A stretch of DNA of 64,000 nt from Burkholderiaceae bacterium (GTDB taxonomy: Bacteria > Pseudomonadota > Gammaproteobacteria > Burkholderiales > Burkholderiaceae_C). The notes below the pieces were generated by a model. It was not told the origin of the DNA. It ran no database searches and saw nothing but the letters and a program-made list of their open reading frames with translations. Shown one piece after another: positions 45,122-52,827 of this stretch. Where the stretch lies: the NCBI GenBank assembly GCA_919902775.1, contig CAKKRJ010000002.1:127322-191321 (forward strand), in the 5' to 3' direction. Positions within the stretch are counted from its first letter, which is position 1; each line of letters opens with the position of its first letter. The position numbers and the translations under genes were made by a program.

Positions 45122-45138
45122 ATGAACCCAATATGAAT
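45122..45138. promoter_or_regulatory. Candidate response-regulator box in the SHP/response-regulator divergent region
   Basis: ATGAAC (45122-45127) and ATGAAT (45133-45138) repeat with an exact 11-base period; the minus strand reads TTCAT-N6-TTCAT. It lies between the two divergent start codons and matches the repeats at 43438-43467. Suggests autoregulation plus control of the cytochromes. Confidence 0.5.
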
Positions 45139-45212
45139 GCACAGCGGCGCAGTCGGACATGCTTGCAGCCGCTGCGGCAGGCACTAAACTGCCCGCATTG
45201 CGAGACCACTGC

Positions 45213-45881
45213 ATGAAACTTTTATTGATCGAAGACGAGTTGGCTTTGAGCGAGGCTTTGAGCAGCCTCTTGCGTGCCGCGGGCTACGCGGTGGACGCCG
45301 TGGCCCTGCTGCGCCATGCCGATGCCGCCATCCAAGTGAGCCGCTACGACGCCTTGCTGCTCGACCTGTATTTGCCCGATGGCGATGGCCTGTCGTGGTT
45401 GCGCCGCTGGCGCGCGGCGGGCCACACCGAGCCGGTGATCATCCTGACCGCCAGGGACCAGGTGTCCGACCGCATAGCGGGTTTGCAGGGCGGCGCCGAC
45501 GATTACGTGGTGAAGCCCTTTGATGTGCAGGAATTGCAGGCGCGGCTGGGCGCGGTGTTGCGCCGCGCCCAGGGCGCCGCCAGCAGTTGGCTGCAAGTGG
45601 GGGCGCTGGCACTGGACCTGCAAGGGCATCGGGTGTGCGTGGGTACGCAGCAGATTGAGCTGACCGCCAAAGAGTGGGCCGTGCTGGAAAAGCTGGCCAC
45701 GCGACCTGGGCAAATCGTCAACAAGGAGGCGCTGGACCAGGCCCTCTACAGCTTCGATGACCTGGTGGGCAGCAACACCCTGGAGGTCTACATCAGCCGC
45801 ATCCGCAAAAAAATCGGCAAAGAGCGCGTGCAGACGATTCGCGGTCTGGGTTACCGCCTGGTGATCGAGAAAACGCCATGA
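45213..45881 (+). CDS. OmpR-family response regulator (QseB/PmrA-like)
   Basis: A 222-residue response regulator. Receiver domain about 1-115 with acidic pocket ED (8-9), phosphoacceptor Asp51 in LLLDLYLP, Thr in ILTARD and Lys in VVKPFD. The C-terminal winged helix has ELTAKEWAVLEKLATRPGQIV and NTLEVYISRIRKKIG...IRGLGYRL. Start at 45213 (MKLLLIEDE); the open frame extends upstream over the promoter. Its stop overlaps the sensor kinase start by 4 bases. Likely targets are the adjacent cytochrome genes (inference from repeats at 43438 and 45122). Confidence 0.92.
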   Translation: MKLLLIEDELALSEALSSLLRAAGYAVDAVALLRHADAAIQVSRYDALLLDLYLPDGDGLSWLRRWRAAGHTEPVIILTARDQVSDRIAGLQGGADDYVVKPFDVQELQARLGAVLRRAQGAASSWLQVGALALDLQGHRVCVGTQQIELTAKEWAVLEKLATRPGQIVNKEALDQALYSFDDLVGSNTLEVYISRIRKKIGKERVQTIRGLGYRLVIEKTP

Positions 45882-47275
45882 AACCTTACAGCCTGGTTCG
45901 ACAATTTGTGGGCGCCACCTTGCTGACCTTGCTGGTGCTTTGGATGGCGGTGGTGGTGTCGGTGGCCTGGGTGGTTCGGCACGAGACCAATGAAATTTTC
46001 GATGGCAGTTTGCAAGAGACCGCGCAGCGTTTGTTGCCCTTGGCTGTCGCACAACTGCAAGCGCACGCACACGCGCGCGACGATCAAAAGGACGACGACA
46101 AAGAGGACGATGACGAAGATCACGTGCTGGAGACCGACGAGGGCGCGCTCGAACCCGCGCAGCACGAGGAGTACATGGTCTACCAGGTGTTTGACGCTGC
46201 CGGTCACCTGCTCTTGCGCTCGCATGCGGCGCCTGCGGCGCCTTTGACAGCCGATCTCCAGCCGGGCTTTCAGCGCGCAGGCCCTTACATGGTGTACATC
46301 GAGCGCAGTCGCAACGGGCAATACCTGTTGGCTTTGGCCGAATACGCCAGCCACCGCAGTGACACTTTGCTGAGCACGCTCAAATACCTGCTCATGCCCC
46401 TGCTGGTCTTGTTGCCCCTGTCGGCGCTGGGTATGCTGCTGATCGCGCGCCGCGCAAGCCGGCCCTTGCGCTTGCTGACCCATGAGGTGGCACGCCGTGG
46501 CAGCTCTGACCTCCAGCCGGTGGCCACAGCGCATCTGCCCAAAGAGCTGCTGCCTTTGAGCGACACCCTGAACCAATTGATGCAGCGACTGAAGTCGGCG
46601 CTCGAAGCGGAGCGCCATTTCACCGCCAACAGCGCCCACGAGTTGCGCACACCCCTGGCGGCGGCGTTGGCGCAGCTGGATGTGCTGGCGCAAAGTCTGG
46701 ACCGCAGTGAGCAGGTGCAGCGCCTGCAAACCGTTCGTCAAATGCTTGAGCGCTTGCAGAAGCTGAGCGAAAAATTGCTGCAACTCGCGCGCGCCGAATC
46801 GGGCATTGCCTGGCGGCGTGACGAGGTTGATCTCAAACAGCTCTTGACCATGCTGTGCCGCGACCACCAGTGGCGTGCGGACATGCCCATCGCGCTGCAC
46901 TTGCCCGATGCGCCGCTGGTGGTGCAAGGCGATGTGGATGCGCTGGGCATTGTGCTCAACAACCTGCTGGAAAACGCGATCAAGTACGGCACGCCGACGC
47001 AGCCGATCCGGGTCATCGCCAGCGCCCATCCTTTGCAAGTGCGTGTGATCAACGACAGCGAGCCCTTGCCGCAGGCCACGCTGGCGCGCCTGCACGAGCG
47101 CTTTTTCAGGGTGCGCCCGGACAGCCGTGGTGCGGGCTTGGGCTTGTCGATCGTGCGCGCCTTGCTGGCGCCCACCAACGTCGAACTGCAGCTGTACTCG
47201 CCGGTGCCAGGCGAGCCGCGTGGGTTCGAGGCGCGCCTGGTCTGGCGAGACAGACCTGGCCCTCACGCTGGTTGA
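45878..47275 (+). CDS. Sensor histidine kinase with Asp/His-rich periplasmic loop
   Basis: A 465-residue membrane kinase of the QseC/PmrB type. Two membrane helices (about 11-34 and 168-190) enclose a periplasmic domain of about 130 residues. Within it, residues 62-88 form a striking His/Asp/Glu-rich segment (AHAHARDDQKDDDKEDDDED) that looks metal-binding. HAMP, then H-box SAHELRTP (His254), N-box NNLLENAIKYG, and GAGLGLSIVRALL (G2 box). The DxGxG G1 box is degenerate (NDSEPLP), as in some QseC-like kinases. Coupled to the response regulator by ATGA. Signal unknown; metal or redox state is a hypothesis. Confidence 0.9.
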   Translation: MKPYSLVRQFVGATLLTLLVLWMAVVVSVAWVVRHETNEIFDGSLQETAQRLLPLAVAQLQAHAHARDDQKDDDKEDDDEDHVLETDEGALEPAQHEEYMVYQVFDAAGHLLLRSHAAPAAPLTADLQPGFQRAGPYMVYIERSRNGQYLLALAEYASHRSDTLLSTLKYLLMPLLVLLPLSALGMLLIARRASRPLRLLTHEVARRGSSDLQPVATAHLPKELLPLSDTLNQLMQRLKSALEAERHFTANSAHELRTPLAAALAQLDVLAQSLDRSEQVQRLQTVRQMLERLQKLSEKLLQLARAESGIAWRRDEVDLKQLLTMLCRDHQWRADMPIALHLPDAPLVVQGDVDALGIVLNNLLENAIKYGTPTQPIRVIASAHPLQVRVINDSEPLPQATLARLHERFFRVRPDSRGAGLGLSIVRALLAPTNVELQLYSPVPGEPRGFEARLVWRDRPGPHAG

Positions 47276-47370
47276 TGCAGCCACTTACCCGCATGTGAAA
47301 GCGGGCAAGATCAAACGGATCGCCAATGTGCATGAGCACGGCCGAGTTTGGCAATTTCGGATTGCGCCCC

Positions 47371-47471
47371 ATGTCGGGGCTGAAGCCACCGACAAGATAG
47401 AAGACACCGACCTGCAAGATGGAAGACATCGACCTGCGGGACATCTTGTAGGTCGGAGCTTTAGCTCCGAC
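47371..47471. repeat. Family B repeat cluster downstream of the sensor kinase
   Basis: Contains GTCGGAGCT-TT-AGCTCCGAC (47452-47471, perfect 9-bp arms) plus two imperfect direct repeats of an (A/C)GACCTGC(A/G)(A/G)GA-type segment (about 47406-47440). The spacer 47276-47561 holds no recognisable gene besides this. Confidence 0.7.
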
Positions 47472-47561
47472 AAATGGTTCCACTCTTCCTCGTGAACGAC
47501 GAGAAGATCGCGCAGGAGTGGGTTTTCTGCTCGTTGCATGGATGGGGCTGAAACTCAGCCC

Positions 47562-47876
47562 TCATGCCCGAAAAACTTCTTCCGCCATGTTGTTCTGCTT
47601 CTCCTTCACCGTCTGCCAGCTGGGCATGTGACGGTCCAGCGTTCGATAGAACTTGGGGCTGTGGTTGTGGTGCAGCAGGTGACACATTTCATGGAGCAGA
47701 ACGTAATCGATGCACTCGCGTGTCGTAGCTTTTTCCGTCGGTGGCAGTTATCCGGAATTTCCGGATAACTGAATCCTCTAGCAGTTCGCTGTCGGCAAAG
47801 ACCTTTGCGCTTCGATACCGCCCTTGCCAGCGGCCGCAACAAAGGTCAGGTACTCGGCCGCAAATGGGCGTGTCAT
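47562..47876 (-). pseudogene. Composite gene remnant: RhuM-like N-terminal pieces joined to a YgjP-like (M48/DUF45) peptidase C-terminus
   Basis: Reading the minus strand from the ATG at 47876 (overlapping the chrA stop), residues MTRPFAAEYLTFVAAAGKGG resemble the N-terminus of RhuM proteins, then the frame shifts. In another frame (about 47805-47716) VFADSELLEDSVIRKFRITA followed by TDGKSYDTR is a classic RhuM core segment. From about 47723 to the stop at 47562, again in another frame, TRECIDYVLLHEMCHLLHHN then HSPKFYRTLDRHMPSW is the C-terminal HExxH metal site of YgjP-like peptidases. RhuM and YgjP genes commonly flank type I restriction genes, so this looks like the scar of a deleted restriction locus. 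Not functional as a single protein. Confidence 0.75.
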
Positions 47877-49216
47877 GTCAATGCCCTCATCACCAAGCCC
47901 ACCACCACGCACATGCCCAGCACTTCATAAACACTGCGTTGCTTTTTGATCAGCAACCATGCCGCTACGCCGGTGAGCGCAAAGGCCCAAAGGTCGGGTG
48001 GCATGTGCCAGCCGCCGGGCAGCCAGGTCTGGCGGGCAAACACCCCGGCCAGTTGCACCATGACGCCAATCACCGCTGCCGTGATGGCTTGCAATGGCCC
48101 TTGCAGGGATGGCATCTGGCGGGTGGATTCGACAAAAGGACCGCCGGCCAGAATGAACACGAACGAGGGCAAAAAGGTGAACCAGGTCACGACACAGGCG
48201 GCGATGATGCCGCCCAGCACAGGGTAGCCGGTGACGGCTTGGCTGTGTCCGCCCAGAAAACCCACGAAGGCCACGACCATGATGAGCGGCCCCGGGGTGG
48301 TTTCGCCCAGCGCCAGGCCGTCCATCATCTGGGCGGCCGTGAGCCAGCCGTAGTGCGAGACCGCGGCCTGCGTGACAAAGGGCAGCACCGCATAGGCGCC
48401 GCCAAAGGTCAGCAGCGCAGCCTGCGTGAAAAAGCCGCCCATGCGGGTGAGGGTGTGGTCACCGCCCAGCAGCCAGGCCAGTGCGCCCAGCGTCACCCCC
48501 CAAAGGACTGCGCCTATGGCGCTGGTTTTGATCAGGCGCGCATGGCTGTAGCGCGTGTGTGCGGGCGCGGGGCTGTGGTCGTCAAGCCAGGCCAGTCCGT
48601 CTGATGCGGGCGTTGTCTGGGCCGGTCCGTGCCCAGAATTGGCCACGGGCAGGGCGTGTTTCTTTTGCATGTGCCAGCCCGTGAAGGCCGCCGCCGCCAC
48701 GATGAGTGGGAAGGGCACGGCCCAGAGCATGCCCAGCAAGGACAAACTGGCCACCCACCAGAGCCAGCGCGTCTTGAGTGTGCGCATGCCAATGCGGTGC
48801 ACCGCCTGCAACACCAGCGCGGTCACGGCGGGCTTGAGTCCCCACAGCAGCGCCTGGCCCCAGGGGTGTTGACCCCACACGGTGTAGGCCCAGCTCAGCA
48901 CGATCAACAGCACCAACGACGGCAGCACAAACAGGGCCCCGGCCGCAATGCCGCCGCGTGTGCCGTGCATCAGCCAGCCGGTGTAGGTGGCCAGTTGCTG
49001 TGCTTCGGGGCCGGGCAGCAGCATGCAGTACTGCAGGGCATGCAAATAGCGTTTTTCAGAAATCCAGCGGCGGCGCACCACCAGCTCTTCGTGCATCAAG
49101 GCGATCTGGCCTGCGGGGCCGCCAAAGCTGACGCAGCCCAGCCAGAGCCAGAACTTCAATGCCTGCGCAAAGCTGACCGGGGCCGGGCGTGTGGCGCTGT
49201 TGGGGGAGGTGCTCAT
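47873..49216 (-). CDS. chrA: Chromate efflux transporter ChrA (two-domain CHR family)
   Basis: A 447-residue inner-membrane protein with two homologous CHR domains (about 15-190 and 250-445), each with several helices. The domain motifs are WLGCVSFGGPAGQIALMHEELV with YCMLLPGPEAQQLATYTGW in the first half and the shorter FTQAALLTFGGAYAVLPFV with LGETTPGPLIMVVAFVGFLGG in the second. ChrA expels chromate, probably driven by proton motive force. Its start overlaps the stop of the small upstream gene (49213-49611) by 4 bases, so they are co-translated. The 3' end abuts the RhuM/YgjP scar. Confidence 0.92.
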   Translation of the reverse strand: MSTSPNSATRPAPVSFAQALKFWLWLGCVSFGGPAGQIALMHEELVVRRRWISEKRYLHALQYCMLLPGPEAQQLATYTGWLMHGTRGGIAAGALFVLPSLVLLIVLSWAYTVWGQHPWGQALLWGLKPAVTALVLQAVHRIGMRTLKTRWLWWVASLSLLGMLWAVPFPLIVAAAAFTGWHMQKKHALPVANSGHGPAQTTPASDGLAWLDDHSPAPAHTRYSHARLIKTSAIGAVLWGVTLGALAWLLGGDHTLTRMGGFFTQAALLTFGGAYAVLPFVTQAAVSHYGWLTAAQMMDGLALGETTPGPLIMVVAFVGFLGGHSQAVTGYPVLGGIIAACVVTWFTFLPSFVFILAGGPFVESTRQMPSLQGPLQAITAAVIGVMVQLAGVFARQTWLPGGWHMPPDLWAFALTGVAAWLLIKKQRSVYEVLGMCVVVGLVMRALT

Positions 49217-49611
49217 GAGGCGTTCCAGTGTTCGCGAAAGGCCTGGGCAAAGGCGGGTGTGCCGCTGAGGCTCAGGCTCAGCTCCACGCGTTCGTCGGGG
49301 CCGGGTGCGGGACGGATGTCCAGCGTTTGTTGTGCGGCGTGCCAGTAGGCTTGGGCTTGGGCTGGCGTGTTGTGCTGGTTGTGTGCGCTGTGCAATTGAA
49401 CTTGCAAATCAAAATCCCAGTCGGCCCCTTCGTCCAGCGGGCCTGGGCCTTGCGGGCTGAAGCGGCTGGCCCAGACCAGCAGCTGCGTCACCTCGTGCAG
49501 CAAGGCCGTGGTGTGGCGGGCGGCGGGGTGCGCCAGCGCATCCCAGCAGACCACGCCGTCGGTGTCTTCACTGCAGTCGAATTCCAGAAATTCCAAATTC
49601 ATCGTGTTCAT
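49213..49611 (-). CDS. Small hypothetical protein coupled to chrA
   Basis: A 132-residue acidic, Trp- and His-rich soluble protein; no signal peptide, no membrane helix, no domain I recognise. Notable segments are EFLEFDCSEDTDGVVCWDALAH, HTTALLHEVTQLLVWASRF and the C-terminal GTPAFAQAFREHW. It overlaps chrA by ATGA and both are on the same strand, so a role with chromate transport is possible but unproven. Start at 49611 or 49602; both lack a strong ribosome-binding site. Confidence 0.65.
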   Translation of the reverse strand: MNTMNLEFLEFDCSEDTDGVVCWDALAHPAARHTTALLHEVTQLLVWASRFSPQGPGPLDEGADWDFDLQVQLHSAHNQHNTPAQAQAYWHAAQQTLDIRPAPGPDERVELSLSLSGTPAFAQAFREHWNAS

Positions 49612-49719
49612 TTCATCCAGTCTGGTGATTGTCGCTGTGCGTCTGGGCTTGTCTCTTTGAATACATAAAATTCTGATTCTGCTTAAATTTTGAGCAATAA
49701 ACAGGGTTTTAGGGGTTTT

Positions 49720-49729
49720 CTGTATACAG
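49720..49729. promoter_or_regulatory. Candidate GntR/FCD operator
   Basis: Perfect 10-bp palindrome CTGTATACAG, 81 bases upstream of the FCD regulator start. TGTATACA-type cores are typical FCD-regulator sites, so this is a candidate autoregulatory and operon operator. Confidence 0.5.
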
Positions 49730-49809
49730 GCTTGGCGATCTTGGTGGTTTAATCCGTCGATCGATGGATACGTGACGACTGCCGGGCCGGATCACCAACA
49801 CACACTTTC

Positions 49810-50601
49810 ATGAGCACATCACCCGTTCGCGCTGCTGACTCCGATTTCGCCGAAGAAGGCGGCTCGCAAGCCGTCAAGGCACAGCAACGTCTGCGTGAAT
49901 GGATTTTGGCGGGCGATTTGCCGGGTGGCACCCGCATCGCCGAACTGGCCTTGGTGGAACGTCTGGGCATGTCGCGCACCCCCATCCGCGCCGCATTGAT
50001 GCGGCTGGGGCAAGAGGGGCTGCTCGAGGCTTTGAGCAGTGGCGGTTATGCCGTGCGCACTTTTTCTGAGCGCGAAGTGGCCGATGCGATTGAGTTGCGG
50101 GGCACGCTCGAAGGCTTGGCGGCACGCTTGGCGGCCGAGCGGGGCGTGCGTCCGGCAGTGCTCCAGCAAGCCGGGCAGTGCCTGGACCAGATTGACGTGC
50201 TGTTGCGCCAAAGCGTGCTCGACGACGACAGTTTTTCGGCCTATGTGCGCTTCAATGGCCAATTTCACAAGCTGTTGTCCGAGATGGCCGACAGCGCCGT
50301 GCTGGCGCGTGAGATCGAGCGCGCCTCCAGCTTGCCCTTTGCCTCCGCCTCAGGGTTTGTCGGCGTGCAAGCCCACAGCCCGCATGCCCGCGACATGTTG
50401 ATGGTGGCGCAGCACCAGCACCGGCAAGTGCTGGACGCCATCGCGCAGCGCGAAGCCGGGCGTGCCGAGGCTTTGATGCGCGAACACTCTCGGCTGGCGC
50501 GGCACAACCTGAGCCAAGTCATGCAAAACCCTCAGCAGTCGGCCATGCCGGGGATGCAGCTGATCCGCTCACCGAAAACCGCCACGCTTTCCCAACGGTA
50601 A
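49810..50601 (+). CDS. GntR-family (FCD) transcriptional regulator, VanR-like
   Basis: A 263-residue regulator. Winged helix about 20-95: LREWILAGDLPGGTRIAELALVERLGMSRTPIRAALMRLGQEGLLEALSSGGYAVRTF. FCD domain about 100-230 with metal-ligand-type histidines in FNGQFHKLLSEMA, VAQHQHRQVLDAI and LMREHSRLA. VanR repressors of vanillate demethylase genes belong to this class in several proteobacteria. Its gene heads a run leading to a Liv-type importer and a vanillate-demethylase-like oxygenase, so the effector is probably vanillate. Direct evidence is only family and position. Confidence 0.88.
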   Translation: MSTSPVRAADSDFAEEGGSQAVKAQQRLREWILAGDLPGGTRIAELALVERLGMSRTPIRAALMRLGQEGLLEALSSGGYAVRTFSEREVADAIELRGTLEGLAARLAAERGVRPAVLQQAGQCLDQIDVLLRQSVLDDDSFSAYVRFNGQFHKLLSEMADSAVLAREIERASSLPFASASGFVGVQAHSPHARDMLMVAQHQHRQVLDAIAQREAGRAEALMREHSRLARHNLSQVMQNPQQSAMPGMQLIRSPKTATLSQR

Positions 50602-50637
50602 ATTTTTCAACCCTGCTTTCAACACCTGGAGACCTGC

Positions 50638-51804
50638 ATGCAAAAACGATTTTTCCTTCATGCCTTGGCCTGTGCTGCCCTGGCCGCCAGCGCCAGCACC
50701 GCCATGGCGCAAGACAAGTTCAAGATCGGTCTGATCTTGCCCATGACCGGCCCGTTTGCCTCGACCGGCAAGCAAATCGAAGCCGCAGCACGTCTGTACA
50801 TGGCGCAAAACGGCGACATGGTGGGGGGCAAAAAAGTCGAGCTGATCGTGAAAGACGACACCAGCGCGCCTGACGTGACCAAGCGCATTGCGCAAGAGAT
50901 GGTGGTGAATGACAAGGTCAGCGTGCTGGCCGGTTTTGGTTTGACGCCGCTGGCGTTTGCCACGGCACCGATCGCCACCCAATCGAAAACCCCGTTGGTG
51001 GTGATGGCGGCCGCGACGTCCAGCATCACGCAGGCCTCGCCTTTCATCGTGCGCACCAGCTTCACCTTGCCGCAAGCTGCGGTGGCCATTGCCGACTGGG
51101 CACCCAACAACGGCATCAAGAAAGTCGTGACCCTGGTGTCCGACTATGGCCCCGGCATCGATGCCGAAAAATACTTCAAGGACCGCCTGATCTTCAACGG
51201 TGGCCAAGTGCTCGACACCTTGCGCGTGCCCATGCGCAACCCCGACTTTGCGCCCTTCCTGCAAAAAGTGCGTGACCTGAAACCCGATGCGGTCTATGTG
51301 TTCGTGCCGTCAGGCGCAGGCGCTGCGTTGATGAAGCAGTTTGCCGAACGCGGCATGGACAAGGCCGGTATCAAATTGATCGGCACCGGTGACATCACCG
51401 ACGACGACATCTTGAACAGCATGGGCGATGTGGCCAACGGCGTGGTCACTTCGCACCACTACTCGGCCTCGCACAACTCGGCCCTGAACAAGAAGTTTGT
51501 GGCGGCCTTTGAAAAAGCCAACAACGGTCTGCGCCCCAACTTCATGGCGGTGGGCGGCTATGACGGCATGCGCGTGATTTATGAAGCGGCCAAAGCCACC
51601 AAAGGGGCTGGCGGCCAGGCTTTGCTGGACGCCATGAAGGGCCAGGTGTTTGAAAGCCCCCGGGGTCCGATGTTCATCGATGCGCAAACCCGCGACGTGG
51701 TGCACAACATCTACATCCGCAAGGTGGAAAAGGTGGGTGGCCAGCTCTACAACCAGGAATTCGCGACCATCAAGGACGTGAAAGACCCCGGTAAAACCAA
51801 ATAA
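50638..51804 (+). CDS. Liv-type periplasmic substrate-binding protein of the vanillate locus
   Basis: A 388-residue type I periplasmic binding protein: signal peptide about 1-23 (ends ASTAMAQ), mature start DKFKIGLILPMTGPFASTGKQIEAAARLYM, then GFGLTPLAFATAPIATQSKTPLVVM, SDYGPGIDAE and a C-terminal FATIKDVKDPGKTK. CTGGAGAC precedes the start. With LivHMGF downstream it forms a complete importer; location before the vanillate demethylase oxygenase suggests a methoxylated aromatic acid ligand (inference). Confidence 0.92.
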   Translation: MQKRFFLHALACAALAASASTAMAQDKFKIGLILPMTGPFASTGKQIEAAARLYMAQNGDMVGGKKVELIVKDDTSAPDVTKRIAQEMVVNDKVSVLAGFGLTPLAFATAPIATQSKTPLVVMAAATSSITQASPFIVRTSFTLPQAAVAIADWAPNNGIKKVVTLVSDYGPGIDAEKYFKDRLIFNGGQVLDTLRVPMRNPDFAPFLQKVRDLKPDAVYVFVPSGAGAALMKQFAERGMDKAGIKLIGTGDITDDDILNSMGDVANGVVTSHHYSASHNSALNKKFVAAFEKANNGLRPNFMAVGGYDGMRVIYEAAKATKGAGGQALLDAMKGQVFESPRGPMFIDAQTRDVVHNIYIRKVEKVGGQLYNQEFATIKDVKDPGKTK

Positions 51805-51810
51805 GTGAGC

Positions 51811-51904
51811 GGCCATGTGCAGGAGCGCGGCCCTGCGCGCGAATGCTTCGGCCGCAGGGGCAGCCTCCTACAAAACCGAGCCTTGTGGGCGCGCGTTCCT
51901 GCCC
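51811..51904. repeat. Family A REP-like cluster between binding protein and livH
   Basis: Two units in opposite orientation plus a degenerate third (GCGCGCGAATGCTTCGGCCG, CAGGGGCAGCCTCC, GTGGGCGCGCGTTCCTGCCC) separate the binding-protein gene from livH. Such hairpins often give higher mRNA levels for the receptor than for the permeases. Confidence 0.65.
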
Positions 51905-51950
51905 ATTTTCATTCACGCTGTCCAGCTCTCACGAATCAGAAACGCATGAC

Positions 51951-52826
51951 ATGTTGACCATTCTTTTCGACGGCATTGCTTACGGCATGCTGCTTTTCAT
52001 CTTGGCCGTTGGCCTGTCCGTGACCATGGGCTTGATGAACTTCATCAACCTGGCGCACGGGGCCTTTGCCATGGCGGGGGGGTATTTGACGGTGGTGCTG
52101 ATGCAGCGCTGGAACGTCCCCTTCTTGTGGTGTCTGCCCCTCGCGTTTGCTGGCGCTGCCTTGCTGGGCGCTTTGCTGGAGCGCACGCTGTACCGGCACA
52201 TGTACCGCAAGCCGCATCTGGACCAGGTGTTGTTTTCCATTGGCCTGGCCTTCATGTCGGTGGCCAGCATGGATTACTTCATGGGTTCGCAGCAACAGAT
52301 CATGCAGTTGCCCGAATGGTTGCGCGGACGCACCGAGCTGTGGAGTGGCGGGCTCTTCGAATTGGGCATGGGCCATTACCGTTTGTTCATCATTGCCGTG
52401 TGCGCGGCACTCACGGTGGGCCTGCAATTCATTTTGGCCAAGACCCGCTTTGGCAGCCGTCTGCGGGCCAGTGTCGACGATGCCCGTGTGGCCGCTGGTC
52501 TGGGCATTCGGGTGAACATGGTGTTTGCCGCCACCTTCGCGGTGGGTTCGGGCCTGGCCGGCCTGGGCGGGGCCTTGGGGGCTGAGGTGCTGGGCTTGGA
52601 CCCGACCTTTCCGCTCAAGTTCATGGTGTACTTTTTGATCGTGGTGGCCGTTGGCGGCACCTCGTCGATCACGGGCCCTCTGTGGGCCGCATTGCTGTTG
52701 GGCATTGCCGATGTCGCGGGCAAGTACTACATGCCCAAGCTCGGGTCCTTCATTGTGTATTCGCTGATGATCGCGATCCTGATCTGGCGTCCGCAAGGGC
52801 TGTTTGTGCGCAAAGGAGGTCGCTGA
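51951..52826 (+). CDS. livH: Liv-type permease LivH (vanillate locus)
   Basis: A 291-residue permease with about eight membrane helices. Motifs: LAVGLSVTMGLMNFINLAHGAFAMAGGYL near the N-terminus and DDARVAAGLGIRVNMVFAATFAVGSGLAGLGGALG, the EAA-like loop. The start at 51951 (MLTILFDG) is the first codon with membrane-protein character; the frame upstream translates the REP cluster. LivM follows after one base. Confidence 0.92.
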   Translation: MLTILFDGIAYGMLLFILAVGLSVTMGLMNFINLAHGAFAMAGGYLTVVLMQRWNVPFLWCLPLAFAGAALLGALLERTLYRHMYRKPHLDQVLFSIGLAFMSVASMDYFMGSQQQIMQLPEWLRGRTELWSGGLFELGMGHYRLFIIAVCAALTVGLQFILAKTRFGSRLRASVDDARVAAGLGIRVNMVFAATFAVGSGLAGLGGALGAEVLGLDPTFPLKFMVYFLIVVAVGGTSSITGPLWAALLLGIADVAGKYYMPKLGSFIVYSLMIAILIWRPQGLFVRKGGR

Positions 52827-52827
52827 G

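Noticed and set aside
47746..47770. Perfect 25-base palindrome AGTTATCCGGAA-T-TTCCGGATAACT that looked like an operator
   Set aside because: It falls inside the RhuM-like remnant and encodes the conserved VIRKFRIT segment, so coding sequence explains it.
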